Assembly: GCA_041738285.1 (NCBI GenBank)
Contig: JBGSQB010000189.1
Coordinates: forward strand, 1 to 23,520
DNA length: 23,520 bases
Direction of reading: 5' to 3'
Source of the DNA: SZUA-521 sp041738285
Lineage (GTDB): Bacteria > Pseudomonadota > Gammaproteobacteria > Pseudomonadales > Azotimanducaceae
Shown here: piece by piece, positions 14,401 to 23,317 of the stretch
Layout: each line of letters starts with the position of its first letter
How positions within the stretch are numbered: position 1 is the stretch's first letter
Program-made: the position numbers and the translations under genes
Notes under the pieces: generated by a model
Database searches by the model: none
What the model saw: the letters and a program-made list of their open reading frames with translations, nothing else
What the model was told of the DNA's origin: nothing

Positions 14401-17370
14401 CTACATGCTGGCACTGACGCGCAGGAACCATACCCGACCGCGCGGATCGTGCAGGATCGGCGAGAACGAGTTCACGACCGGTACCCACGGCGGCTCTTCG
14501 TCGGTCAGGTTCTTGATGCCGACCGAGATACTGCTGTCGTTGAGCATCGCCAGCTCACCGAAACTGTAGGTGTACTGCACGTCGGTCGTGGTCATGCTCT
14601 TGATGTCTTTGGTGTAGATGTCGCTGGCGGCGCCATCACCCAAGGCAATGCGTACAGTTTCGCGGAAGAAGGCTTCCGTGCCACCGAGCCGTCCAAAGTT
14701 CACGTCATCGACGTACTGGACCAGCAGGAAGGCACGATGCTTGTCCATGCTCCAGGCCAGCGTGCCGTTCCACTTGAACTCGGGCAACGGCCGTGCGACG
14801 ACGTTGTTCTGGTTGTATTGGCCGACAGCGTCGGTCGTCGTGCCCTGGTAGTCCACATCATAGGTCTTGGCCCAGGCGCCTTGCGCGCCCACCCGCCACA
14901 GTCCGAAGGACGTATCGAAGGTGTAGGACGCATTCAGATCGTACCCATCGATGTCGGCCGCGGCCGCGTTGACGAAGTCGGGCAGGATGCGGACCAGGTT
15001 GCCCGCTGCGGCACGAATCATCTGCCGCGTGTTACCCGCGCCAGCAGCGGCTGCCGCCTGCAAGGTCGGATAGGTACCCGCCGCAACCGCAGCCGCGAGC
15101 ATCGCATTGTCCTGGGCGATGATCACGTTCGTGCTTTCGCGGGTGATCACGTCCTTGTAGTCGATGTTGTAGTAGTCGAGATCAATCTGGAACCCTTCCA
15201 GGAATCCATCCGTCGGTGCCCACGAAACGCCCAGGTTGTAAGTGTCGGCGGTTTCAGGCACCAACTGATCGTTGCCTAGGGTAATCGACGGCAGGAACGC
15301 GGTACCCGTCAGCACATCGGTCTGGTTGGCGACCGTCGTGATCGATCCGAACAACTGCTGCATGGACGCCACCCGGAACGAGCTGCCGGCCGACGCACGC
15401 AGCGACAGGGAATCAAACGGCCGCCACAGCACAGTGATCTTGGGATCGGTCGTGTCCTCGCCAATCTCGTCGAACTCCTCGTAGCGCCCGGCCAGGTTGA
15501 TCTCGAGGTTGTCACCCAGTGGCACGCGCAGCTCTGCGAAGAATGCCGTCGTCGACAGCTCCCCATCCCAATCATCTGCGCCGTAAGCGAAGTCGAGGTT
15601 GTTGGAATTCAGCGCGGAATCCACGGCGACATCCCCGGTGTCGCGACGATTCTGAAAACCGACCGCAAGTCCGACCGCGTGGTCGCCAATGTCGAACAGG
15701 TCACCAGCCAGCACCAGATCGAACACGCGCTCGCGATAGGTGGCGTCGCTGCTCGCCCGGCCCAGCATCCAGTCGTACAGCTCATCGGGATTGGTGAGCG
15801 TCAGGTCAGTCTGACGCGAACCGTCGCGGGCAAAGCGGTGGCTGCCATAGGGGTTGAAGTAATAGCACTGCCCGGCTTCGAAACTGCCGCCCGACGACGC
15901 ATACGCGAGGTTGCCGCCACCAGCCGTGCCGGTGAACGGGTTGCAGTTCGGCCCACCGAATCCGTTCAGCGCCAACTCCATGTGCGTGGACAGCGTGTCC
16001 TGCGCCTGGGTCACCGCCTCGTCGTGCTCGGTCCGCGTGTAGGAAAGATCGACCGTCCAATCCCGGTCCGCGAACTGCCCTTCCCAAATACCGCCCACCA
16101 CCATGCGCTGATCGGAATAGCCGGCGCGGGTAAAGGTTTCCAGTGGGCGATCCTGTTTGCTGGTGTTAACGGTGCCGCCAATCATGCGGGTACCGTTGCC
16201 CACGGGAATGGGCACGATGCCGCGCCTAAACGCATCTTCGATGTTGCCGAAGTTCGTGACTGGAATTGTCAGCGTCGGTGAGTTCGGGTTGAGCGAATTC
16301 TTGCGCCGGAAATCCGAATCGTTGCCGGCAAACTCGACGTACGCCTCGAAGTCGTCGGTAACATCGTAGTGGCCGGTGACGTGAAATTTGCGCAGCGATT
16401 CTTCACTCTGCAACGAGAAGAACGTCGAGTAGTCGTACACACAGATGTTGTTGCCCGGGAACAAGCCGATCGGGCCGCTGCGCTCGAGTGCCGAGGAGCG
16501 CTCGCAGTCGACGTCAGCCTGGCCGAAGGATGTACCTTGTGCATTGCGCGGGAAGGCGCCGCCGGCGACGGGTTGACCTGGGTTGAGTCCATGCGCCGCC
16601 CAGGTAATCACCTGCCCGGCCGGCAGTCGCGGCAGGAACCGTCCTGGTTGCCCAGTCGTCGAGACCGTGCTGCCGCCGAATCGATCGAAGCGGTCGAAGA
16701 TGGTGATCTCATCGCGTTCCAGAAACGCACCGGATACGACCACGCCACCGCGATCACCCTGCATGCCCATAATGAGTTCGACGTCGTTGGCGTCCCCATT
16801 CTTGGTTTCTTCGTCGGTGGTCACCTGGTAATTGACGTCGAATCCTTCGAAGTCTTCCTTGGTGATGAAGTTCACGACCCCTGCGATCGCATCAGAGCCG
16901 TAAAGCGCCGAAGATCCGTCCTTGACGATTTCCATGCGCTCGATGGCGATGTTGGGAATCAATGCATTCACGTTGACCGACGCTTCGCCCCGCGGGTTGT
17001 ACCACGCTGCGACCTGACGTTTGCCGTTCACCAGCACGAGCGTCGCGCCATGACCGAGGTTGCGCAAATTGACGGAGTTGCGGCCGTCGGCGCCTTCACC
17101 GCCGAAGGTGGTGGCGCGGGTCTGGCTGCCGGATTGCCACGGCAACGTGGCGATGATCTCCGAAACGTCAGCGGCGCCGAGGTCCTGGATATCCGCGGAT
17201 GTGATCACCGACAGCGGCGACGGCGAATCCGCCGCGGTACGCTTCAGATACGAGCCGGTCACCAGCACTTCCTCGACGATGCCCGACTCGTCCGCAGCCA
17301 TTGCAAGCTGAGTTCCCAGCAGCGCAAAACCTGCGGACATCAAGACACTCAGTGCCTTAAATCTATGCAT
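14401..17370 (-). CDS. TonB-dependent outer-membrane receptor
   Basis: The product is 989 aa. It has a signal peptide (about 1-25, cleaved near AMA-ADE), then EEVLVTGSYLKRTAADSPSP and a plug domain containing SPLSVITSADIQDLGAADVS, NLRNLG and VLVNGKR. A large beta-barrel follows, with typical strands such as LRASAGSSFRVASMQQLFG and YNLGVSWAPTDGFLEGFQID. This type imports large or scarce substrates (siderophores, carbohydrates, lipophilic compounds) with energy from TonB. The closest look is to the iron-complex/unknown-substrate receptors that are numerous in oligotrophic proteobacteria. The substrate cannot be assigned. The ATG at 17370 follows GGGAGAGG at short distance. The C-terminus reads WFLRVSASM, with Met instead of the usual terminal aromatic residue. 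The secreted-protein gene 100 bp upstream on the same strand may share its transcript. Confidence 0.93.
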   Translation of the reverse strand: MHRFKALSVLMSAGFALLGTQLAMAADESGIVEEVLVTGSYLKRTAADSPSPLSVITSADIQDLGAADVSEIIATLPWQSGSQTRATTFGGEGADGRNSVNLRNLGHGATLVLVNGKRQVAAWYNPRGEASVNVNALIPNIAIERMEIVKDGSSALYGSDAIAGVVNFITKEDFEGFDVNYQVTTDEETKNGDANDVELIMGMQGDRGGVVVSGAFLERDEITIFDRFDRFGGSTVSTTGQPGRFLPRLPAGQVITWAAHGLNPGQPVAGGAFPRNAQGTSFGQADVDCERSSALERSGPIGLFPGNNICVYDYSTFFSLQSEESLRKFHVTGHYDVTDDFEAYVEFAGNDSDFRRKNSLNPNSPTLTIPVTNFGNIEDAFRRGIVPIPVGNGTRMIGGTVNTSKQDRPLETFTRAGYSDQRMVVGGIWEGQFADRDWTVDLSYTRTEHDEAVTQAQDTLSTHMELALNGFGGPNCNPFTGTAGGGNLAYASSGGSFEAGQCYYFNPYGSHRFARDGSRQTDLTLTNPDELYDWMLGRASSDATYRERVFDLVLAGDLFDIGDHAVGLAVGFQNRRDTGDVAVDSALNSNNLDFAYGADDWDGELSTTAFFAELRVPLGDNLEINLAGRYEEFDEIGEDTTDPKITVLWRPFDSLSLRASAGSSFRVASMQQLFGSITTVANQTDVLTGTAFLPSITLGNDQLVPETADTYNLGVSWAPTDGFLEGFQIDLDYYNIDYKDVITRESTNVIIAQDNAMLAAAVAAGTYPTLQAAAAAGAGNTRQMIRAAAGNLVRILPDFVNAAAADIDGYDLNASYTFDTSFGLWRVGAQGAWAKTYDVDYQGTTTDAVGQYNQNNVVARPLPEFKWNGTLAWSMDKHRAFLLVQYVDDVNFGRLGGTEAFFRETVRIALGDGAASDIYTKDIKSMTTTDVQYTYSFGELAMLNDSSISVGIKNLTDEEPPWVPVVNSFSPILHDPRGRVWFLRVSASM

Positions 17371-17470
17371 AGCCCTCTCCCTCTACCCATGTGAGCTGAG
17401 TCATTGACCCAACGATTGGTTGCTCCCCTACTCGATTCCCAACTCGTCGAACGGCAGCGAACTGGAACCG

Positions 17471-18001
17471 TCACTTGATTCTGCGCACCCGCGTCTTGGT
17501 GCCGTTGTCACTGGTCAGGAAGTACCCACCGAACGTGCCATTCGCGATGGTTACCGTATCGCCAACATGAAACGGCAGATTCCGCGGTGAGTCCTGCAGC
17601 CAGATCTGATCGTTGTCGAGCAGAAACGCCATGTTCTGCGCGTCGCGCCGATGCATCTCTTTGATCGTCGATGACTCGCTGACGGCTGCCGGCTTGTCGA
17701 ATACGCCGCGCAGCCAGGACTTTTCCTGATCAGTCGAGGACGGTGTTGGCGAAGGAGCCGTCGCTGTGGCGGGAACAGACGGCGACTGCGCGGGTCGTGC
17801 AGGAACGTCGGCGATGGATGCGGGTGCTTCGGCCGCGCCTGCGGATGTAGCGGGCGCTTGATCGGGTGGAAACTGACGGTCGTAACAGACGATGCGTTCA
17901 GCCGCGGTGGGCAACTTCGAGCAGGGTTGTTGCTCGACATCCGCCGCGAAGACAGACAGGCACCCGAACACCACGATCGGCAATAGAGCGACTTGGCGCA
18001 T
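17471..18001 (-). CDS. Small secreted protein of unknown function
   Basis: The product is 176 aa with a signal peptide (about 1-20, cleavage near VFA-AD). A short segment with two cysteines (C27, C39; PCSKLPTAAERIVCYDRQF) resembles the N-terminal CxxxxxxxxRxxCYDR segment seen in several periplasmic proteins, including some linked to type VI secretion. A Pro/Ala/Ser-rich linker (about 44-92) leads to a C-terminal domain (about 93-176) with DNDQIWLQD and HVGDTVTIANGTFGGYFL, a pattern found in uncharacterised proteobacterial proteins. The cysteines may form a disulfide. A good sigma70 promoter lies upstream (18039-18068), and GGGAGGG is close before the ATG. No function is assigned. It lies 100 bp before the TonB receptor. 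Confidence 0.8.
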   Translation of the reverse strand: MRQVALLPIVVFGCLSVFAADVEQQPCSKLPTAAERIVCYDRQFPPDQAPATSAGAAEAPASIADVPARPAQSPSVPATATAPSPTPSSTDQEKSWLRGVFDKPAAVSESSTIKEMHRRDAQNMAFLLDNDQIWLQDSPRNLPFHVGDTVTIANGTFGGYFLTSDNGTKTRVRRIK

Positions 18002-18038
18002 CCCCTCCCTCCCCAGGTTGGTGACCCCCAGCGAAATC

Positions 18039-18068
18039 AGTCTAGGGTCAGCGGAAAGAATGTGTCAA
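18039..18068 (-). promoter_or_regulatory. Sigma70-type promoter for the small secreted protein (and perhaps the TonB receptor)
   Basis: On the minus strand a perfect TTGACA (18063-18068) is followed after 18 bp by TAGACT (18039-18044, 4 of 6 to consensus). The surroundings are AT-rich, unlike the rest of the window. Transcription would start near 18031, about 30 nt before the ATG at 18001. Confidence 0.6.
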
Positions 18069-18142
18069 CAAAGAAAATTGATTCGACTGAATTAAACCTA
18101 TGCTCTAACAATCCCGCTTGGGCGCACCAATCAGCAAAGTTG

Positions 18143-19339
18143 TCACGACGCCGGTTTGAATCGAATCGGCATGAAGCGTGGCCCGGATATGAAGGTCGAC
18201 GGCAGCCATTGCGGTGCCTGCGTGAGTTCAATGTCATGCATGCGCGTGACCACTTCACGCAGCAGCGCATCGATCTCGACCCGCGCAATATGCTGACCGA
18301 GGCAGATGTGCGGCCCCATGCCGAAGGCGAGGTGGTCATTGTCGCGCCGCCCCACATCGAATGCGTCGGGGGATGCGAACTTGCGCGGATCCCGATTGGC
18401 TGCACCGTAATACATCACCACCTTGTCACCAGCGCGAATCTGCTGCCCACCCAGCACAGCATCCTTCCTCGCCGTGCGCCGCATGTAGATCACGGGACTG
18501 GTCCAGCGCAGCATCTCTTCGCGGGTGCTGGGCAGCAACCCATCGAGATTACCGCGCAGGCGGGCGAACTGCTCCGGATGTTCCAGTAGCGCCAGCAAAC
18601 CTGCGGCAACGAGGTTGCGCGTGGTGTCGCCACCTGCGTCGATGAGCAGCATGAAAAACAGCATGAATTCCATGTCGTCCAGGCGCCGCCCGTCGACCTC
18701 AGCCTGCAGGATCTGCGAGGCGAGATCATCCGCCGGTCGCGCCCGCTTCTCATCGATCACCCGTCTCGCGTACTCGAACATGCGCATCACCGCCGCGGCC
18801 TGAGCGCCCTCCTCGACCGCTTCCGGTGCCGAGTGAATGACTTCGGTGAGCTGATAGAGGTCGCGTCCGTCCTCGAGCGGCAAGCCCATGAGTTCGGCGA
18901 TGACGAAGGAAGGCATCTCGCCGGCAACTTCGGCTACGAAGTCACATTCACCCCGCTCGATTACAGCGTCGACGATCTGACGGGCAAGCTCAGCCGCGCG
19001 TGGTGCCAGTGCCGCGGCGGGGCCGCGCGTGAATTCGCGGCTGATGATCTTGCGAAAGTCGGTGTGTCGCGGCGGGTCCATCATCAGCATCATTTTCTGA
19101 TCGCCGAAGTCGGTGCCACCGCCCGGCAGCGGGTCGGCGATCATGATGGTCGGTGCCGAAGAAAATGTTGCAGCGTCGCGGCCGACGGCACGTACATCGT
19201 CGTATCGCGTGACCGCCCAGAAACCTGCGCCGCCCCGTTCGTCGTGCCAATGCACCGGCGACTGCTCGAGCATCCAGTCGTACATCGCGCGCGGATGTCC
19301 ACTTGCGAACGTCGCAGGACTGAGCAGGTCAACCTTCAT
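18143..19339 (-). CDS. Cytochrome P450 monooxygenase
   Basis: The product is 398 aa, normal for soluble bacterial P450s. It has LMMDPPRHTDFRKI (about 85-98), the I-helix oxygen-activating motif AGGDTT (235-240), the K-helix ExxR (E275, R278) and the haem loop FGMGPHICLG (339-348) with the iron ligand C346. It resembles class I bacterial P450s of the steroid/terpene/fatty-acid-hydroxylating kind, but the substrate is not evident. It would need a ferredoxin and a reductase, and neither is present here as a free gene. The start is the ATG at 19339. A GTG 18 bp upstream (19357) overlaps the MoaD-like gene and is a possible alternative. It is the last gene of the five-gene set, 10 bp after the MoaD-like gene. 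Confidence 0.94.
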   Translation of the reverse strand: MKVDLLSPATFASGHPRAMYDWMLEQSPVHWHDERGGAGFWAVTRYDDVRAVGRDAATFSSAPTIMIADPLPGGGTDFGDQKMMLMMDPPRHTDFRKIISREFTRGPAAALAPRAAELARQIVDAVIERGECDFVAEVAGEMPSFVIAELMGLPLEDGRDLYQLTEVIHSAPEAVEEGAQAAAVMRMFEYARRVIDEKRARPADDLASQILQAEVDGRRLDDMEFMLFFMLLIDAGGDTTRNLVAAGLLALLEHPEQFARLRGNLDGLLPSTREEMLRWTSPVIYMRRTARKDAVLGGQQIRAGDKVVMYYGAANRDPRKFASPDAFDVGRRDNDHLAFGMGPHICLGQHIARVEIDALLREVVTRMHDIELTQAPQWLPSTFISGPRFMPIRFKPAS

Positions 19340-19349
19340 CTGTGTTAAC

Positions 19350-19595
19350 TCAGCCACCTTGGATCCGCGGCAGCAGAAACACCTCTGCCCCCTCGGGAAT
19401 CCGCTGACTCTGATCGTCTCTGAAGATCTCTCCGTTAATCGACACGGCAATGCCTTCATCGATGCGCGCCGCCATGCGTGGATAGCGCTCAGTCAGCTTG
19501 CGTAGCAGTTCACGGATCGTTTCCGCGTCGACCTGCACCGACGCGGCGCCGCCGGCGAGTTCGCGCAGCGACGCAGACAGCTCGACCCGATGCAT
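19350..19595 (-). CDS. MoaD/ThiS-family ubiquitin-like sulfur carrier
   Basis: The product is 81 aa, the usual size for MoaD, and ends in Gly-Gly (…LLPRIQGG), the residues that become a thiocarboxylate. The middle part IAVSINGEI and IPEGAEVFLLP fits the beta-grasp fold. MoaD is the small subunit of molybdopterin synthase and donates sulfur to the molybdenum cofactor. Here it sits between the molybdenum subunit of a hydroxylase and a P450, with no MoaE or MoeB nearby, so it may serve cofactor supply for the neighbouring enzyme or another sulfur-transfer reaction. The ATG at 19595 overlaps the stop of the preceding gene (TGATG), indicating coupled translation. A TTG one codon upstream is less likely. 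Confidence 0.87.
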   Translation of the reverse strand: MHRVELSASLRELAGGAASVQVDAETIRELLRKLTERYPRMAARIDEGIAVSINGEIFRDDQSQRIPEGAEVFLLPRIQGG

Positions 19596-21871
19596 CAACC
19601 TGCGGCGAGGTTCAGCTTCTCGCCTTTGATCGCCTTCAGGATGCGCGGTGGTGACATGGGAATGTGGGTCATGCGAACACCGACCGCACTGGAAACCGCG
19701 TTGGCGATTGCCGCCAGTGGCGGCACGATGGACGTCTCACCCACGCCGCGCACACCGTAGGGATGACTCGGATTCGGAATTTCCAGAATCTGGGTGTCGA
19801 TGAACGGCAGATCCGAGCACACAGGAATGCGGTAATCGAGAAAGCCGGCGTTCTGCAGTCGTCCATCCTTGCCGTACACGTACTCCTCGTTCAGCGCCCA
19901 GCCGATGCCTTGCGCGGCTGCGCCCTGGAACTGGCCTTCAACGTAGTCCGGGTGAATGGCCTTGCCAGCATCTTGAATCACGGTGTACCGGATGATCTGC
20001 GTCTTCCCCGTCTCGGGATCCACTTCCACATCGCAGATGTGTGTTGCAAAGGACACACCGGCACCATCGGCAACCACTTCGTTGTGGCCCGCGATCGGTC
20101 CACCCGTGCGTGGTGACTTAGCCGCGATTTCCTTCAGCGATAGTGGCGCGAGATTGCCGTGTGACGCGCCCTTCGCAAATGCCTTGCCTTCCCGCCACTC
20201 GACGTCTGCTACGTCGATGTCCCACGCCTTTGCCGCACGCTGACGCATCACATCGATTGCACTGCGCGCCGCAAAAATGGTCGCCATGCCGGACGAGAAC
20301 GTGCCTCTGCTCCCCTCTGTGGTGTCGTTGTGGCCCAACGACGCGGTGTCGGCGATGGTGCATTTGATCTGGTCGTAGGGAATCCCAAGCTCTTCGGCAG
20401 CCATGAGTGACAGCGACGCGCGGGAACCACCGACGTCGACTGTGCCCACCGCCAACGAGACGGTGCCGTCAACACCGATGTTCAGGTCTGTGCACGTCTG
20501 GCCGCCGAAGTTGAACCAGAAACCGCAGGCCATGCCGCGACCCTGGTTCTTGCCGAGCGGCGCCTTCATGTGCGGATGATTCTTCGCAGCCGCGAGCGTT
20601 GGGCCGATACCGATCGGTCCGTAGGTGGGGCCGTAGGATGCGCGCGTGCCTTCTTTGGCTGCGTTCCTGATGCGAAAGTCGAGCGGGTCCATACCGATCT
20701 TTGCAGCGAGGAGATCGACCGTGCTCTCAACACCGAATGCCGCCATCGGTGCCGACGGCGCGCGATACGCGGTGACCTTCGGTCGGTTGACGAGCACGTC
20801 GTAGCCGACGGTCTTGACGTTCTCGAGGTCGTAGCAGGCAAACGACGTCATGGCGCCGAGCATGCCCCAGATACCCGGAAACGCACCGTCCTGGTAGCGC
20901 AGCATTGCCGATGCCGCGGTGATGCGACCGTCCTTCGTTGCACCGATCTTCACGTCGACCGACGTCGAACTGGTGGGGCCGGTGGCGCGGAACACTTCAT
21001 CCCGGGTCATGGTCAATTTGACCGGGCGATTGGCCTTGCGCGACAGCGCGAGTGCGACAGGCTCGGTCCAGACATGGGTCTTGCCACCGAAGCCGCCGCC
21101 GATCTCCGACGAGGTCACTTTGAGTTTGGCGACTTCGAATCCAAGCAACGTTGCACAGATGTTGCGGAACGTGAAGTGGCCCTGCGTCGTCACCCACAAC
21201 TCGCCCTGGCCATCGGGCCCGACGCTCGCCAGGCACGCGTGCGGCTCGATGTAACCCTGGTGGGTCTGCTCGGTTTTGTAGGTGCGCTCGACGATGAAAT
21301 CGGCTTTGGCGAATCCGGCCTCGACATCACCGTGGCCGAACTGCGAAATCTGCGCGACATTCGAAGCCTTGGTCGGCGCCGGATCGGCGCCCTGGGTGCG
21401 GATGTGCGGATGCACGATGGGGGCGTTCGGCTTCATCGCTTCGTCCACATCGGTGACGTGGGGCAGCACCTGGTAGTCGACCTTGATCAGTTTCAGCGCC
21501 TTACGCGCGGTCGGCATGTCGATCGCCGCCACCGCGGCGACAGCATGGCCGTCATACAACGCGCGTTCGCGCGCCATGCAGTTCTCGAGGATGTCGAGCA
21601 TCGCCCGGTCACCCTTGGTCAGGTCAGGCAGATCCGCACTGGTGATGACCGCCTTCACGCCCTTGAGCTTTTCGGCCTTCGAGATGTCGATCTTCTTGAT
21701 CTTCGCGTGTGCATGCGGCGAGCGCAGCACCAGACCGACCAACTGCCCGGGTGCGAAGGTGTCGGCGCCGTACTTCGCGCGACCCGTCACTTTGTCAACG
21801 CCGTCTGGTCGCAGCGGCCGCGTGCCGACGACTTTGAATTCCTGATTGGTGAACTTGGTATCGAGTATCAC
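19595..21871 (-). CDS. Molybdenum hydroxylase large subunit (xanthine dehydrogenase family)
   Basis: The product is 758 aa. This is the catalytic subunit that carries molybdopterin cytosine dinucleotide and hydroxylates a substrate carbon using water. It has VVGTRPLRPDGVDKVTGRAKY at the N-terminus, the Mo-site loop SEIGGGFGGK (255-264), AYRAPSAPMAAFGVES (about 368-383) and the catalytic glutamate E712 in RGVGETS near the C-terminus. The AYRCSFR loop of CO dehydrogenase is absent, so CO is not the substrate. Length and motifs are nearer to the 4-hydroxybenzoyl-CoA reductase / aldehyde-oxidoreductase branch. The usual GQG loop reads VDVGGSRAS (about 488-496), as in a divergent subgroup. The start is GTG at 21869-21871, with AAAGGGGA 6 nt upstream. 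It lies 30 bp after the 2Fe-2S gene. Confidence 0.93.
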   Translation of the reverse strand: MILDTKFTNQEFKVVGTRPLRPDGVDKVTGRAKYGADTFAPGQLVGLVLRSPHAHAKIKKIDISKAEKLKGVKAVITSADLPDLTKGDRAMLDILENCMARERALYDGHAVAAVAAIDMPTARKALKLIKVDYQVLPHVTDVDEAMKPNAPIVHPHIRTQGADPAPTKASNVAQISQFGHGDVEAGFAKADFIVERTYKTEQTHQGYIEPHACLASVGPDGQGELWVTTQGHFTFRNICATLLGFEVAKLKVTSSEIGGGFGGKTHVWTEPVALALSRKANRPVKLTMTRDEVFRATGPTSSTSVDVKIGATKDGRITAASAMLRYQDGAFPGIWGMLGAMTSFACYDLENVKTVGYDVLVNRPKVTAYRAPSAPMAAFGVESTVDLLAAKIGMDPLDFRIRNAAKEGTRASYGPTYGPIGIGPTLAAAKNHPHMKAPLGKNQGRGMACGFWFNFGGQTCTDLNIGVDGTVSLAVGTVDVGGSRASLSLMAAEELGIPYDQIKCTIADTASLGHNDTTEGSRGTFSSGMATIFAARSAIDVMRQRAAKAWDIDVADVEWREGKAFAKGASHGNLAPLSLKEIAAKSPRTGGPIAGHNEVVADGAGVSFATHICDVEVDPETGKTQIIRYTVIQDAGKAIHPDYVEGQFQGAAAQGIGWALNEEYVYGKDGRLQNAGFLDYRIPVCSDLPFIDTQILEIPNPSHPYGVRGVGETSIVPPLAAIANAVSSAVGVRMTHIPMSPPRILKAIKGEKLNLAAG

Positions 21872-21901
21872 TGATATTCCCCTTTCACATGTCCGGCGCG
21901 A

Positions 21902-22384
21902 TCAGCGCGCTGGTTTGGCGAGTTCTTTGGCGGCGGCACTGACCGCACGCACGATCTTGTCGTAACCGGTGCAGCGGCACAGATTGCCCGCCAACGCGTA
22001 GCGAATTTCCTGCTCATCGGGATCTGGATTGCGATCCAGCAGCGCCTTCGCCGCGACCAGAAACCCCGGCGTGCAGATGCCGCACTGCAGCGCTGCGTGC
22101 TCGATGAACTTGCTCTGCAACGGATGCAGTGCACCGTTGGTCGACAGACCTTCGACCGTGGTGACTTCGCGCCCCTCGACTTCCGCACCGAGCACCAGAC
22201 ACGAACAGACGAGGCGTCCGTCCACGGTGACGCTGCACGCGCCGCAGTCGCCGGTGCCGCAGCCTTCTTTGGCGCCGGTGAGACCAAGGCGATCGCGCAG
22301 CACGTCGAGCAGCGTTTCGCCCGGATGACAGACAAACTCAACGGCGTCACCGTTGACCGAGGTCGTAACGTGAACAGCCGACAT
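21902..22384 (-). CDS. Molybdenum hydroxylase 2Fe-2S subunit
   Basis: The product is 160 aa, the usual size of CoxS/XdhC-type small subunits. The N-terminal plant-type ferredoxin cluster is bound by C42, C47, C50 and C60 (GCGTGDCGAC). The C-terminal helical cluster is bound by C101, C104, C136 and C138 (CGICTPG and CRCTGY). Electrons pass from molybdenum through these two clusters to FAD. The ATG overlaps the stop of the FAD gene by one base (TAATG), so translation is coupled. All eight ligands are present and the subunit should be functional. Confidence 0.96.
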   Translation of the reverse strand: MSAVHVTTSVNGDAVEFVCHPGETLLDVLRDRLGLTGAKEGCGTGDCGACSVTVDGRLVCSCLVLGAEVEGREVTTVEGLSTNGALHPLQSKFIEHAALQCGICTPGFLVAAKALLDRNPDPDEQEIRYALAGNLCRCTGYDKIVRAVSAAAKELAKPAR

Positions 22385-23244
22385 TATTTACCCCCTGCGC
22401 GCTGATACGCGATGCGTGCGGCGCGGCGCGCGAGCACACCCGCCACTTCGGTTCTGAATTCTTTGGTGCCGCGCTTGTCGTCGATCGGCTTGCACGCCGC
22501 CTCGCAGGCCGCGGCAAGGTTTGCAAGTGCCGCGTCGTCGAGCTTCGTGCCGACGATCGCTTTCGCTGCGGCCGCGACCAGCACGGCGGTGGGTCCCACT
22601 GCTCCAAGCACGACGCGGGCCTTCTTGATCACGCCACGCGCACCCAACGTCAAACAAACACCCGCACTGACGACCGCAATGTCCATTTCGGTGCGCGGGA
22701 TGAATCGCAGGTAGGCATCTGCGGTCTTCGGCGCAGGTTTCGGCAGGGTGATCGATTCGATGACTTCACCCTTTTTCAGCGAAGTCTTACCCGGACCGGT
22801 CGGGATCTGTTCGACCGCCACCGTTCGGCGGCCCCGTGGCCCGACGATGGCGGCCTTCGCACCTGCGGCGATCAAGGCCGGCACGCTGTCCGCAGCCGGT
22901 GATGCGTTACACAGGTTGCCAACGATCGTGCAGCGGCCCTGAATCTGATCGGAGCCGATCAGGTTCGCGGCCTCCACGACGCCGGGCCAGGATTTCTTCA
23001 GGGCAGCGTTTTCGCCAAGCGCTGCAGCCGGGACCGCGGCGCCGATGCGGAACGCGCCGGCCGTACGGGTGACCGATTGCATGGCCGGAATGCGCTTGAT
23101 GTCGATCACGAGGTCCGGCTCGATCATGCCGGCTTTCATGCGCACCAGGAGGTCTGTGCCTCCGGCGAGGACGAATGCGCTGCCCTTGGCCTTGGCCAAG
23201 AGACCTGCCGCTGCTTTGGTGGTAATCGGTGCTTCGTATCTCAT
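22384..23244 (-). CDS. Molybdenum hydroxylase FAD-binding subunit
   Basis: The product is 286 aa from the ATG at 23244, chosen because MRYEAPITTKAAAGLL is the standard family start and GGGAGG lies 9 nt upstream. FAD-binding stretches are LAGGTDLL (26-33) and TIVGNLCNASPAAD (106-119). The CoxM/XdhB-type subunit takes electrons from the 2Fe-2S subunit and passes them to an external acceptor. It lacks the cysteine-rich insertion with an extra 4Fe-4S cluster found in 4-hydroxybenzoyl-CoA reductase, so an ordinary hydroxylase direction is more likely. It is the first gene of the five-gene minus-strand set, and the promoter should lie in the divergent gap at 23245-23368. Confidence 0.94.
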   Translation of the reverse strand: MRYEAPITTKAAAGLLAKAKGSAFVLAGGTDLLVRMKAGMIEPDLVIDIKRIPAMQSVTRTAGAFRIGAAVPAAALGENAALKKSWPGVVEAANLIGSDQIQGRCTIVGNLCNASPAADSVPALIAAGAKAAIVGPRGRRTVAVEQIPTGPGKTSLKKGEVIESITLPKPAPKTADAYLRFIPRTEMDIAVVSAGVCLTLGARGVIKKARVVLGAVGPTAVLVAAAAKAIVGTKLDDAALANLAAACEAACKPIDDKRGTKEFRTEVAGVLARRAARIAYQRAGGK

Positions 23245-23317
23245 GCGTGTTTTGCCTCCCGCGTCGGTCTCGAATCGTGCCGACAACGGCGCCCGGTAGC
23301 AAGGCCGCGAGTACGGA

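Noticed and set aside
16369..17394. 341-codon open frame on the plus strand opposite the TonB receptor
   Set aside because: An antisense shadow of the receptor gene with no recognisable domain.
20570..21874. 434-codon open frame on the plus strand opposite the molybdenum subunit
   Set aside because: Composition is His/Arg/Asp-rich as expected from antisense of a high-GC gene; no family motifs and no ribosome binding site.
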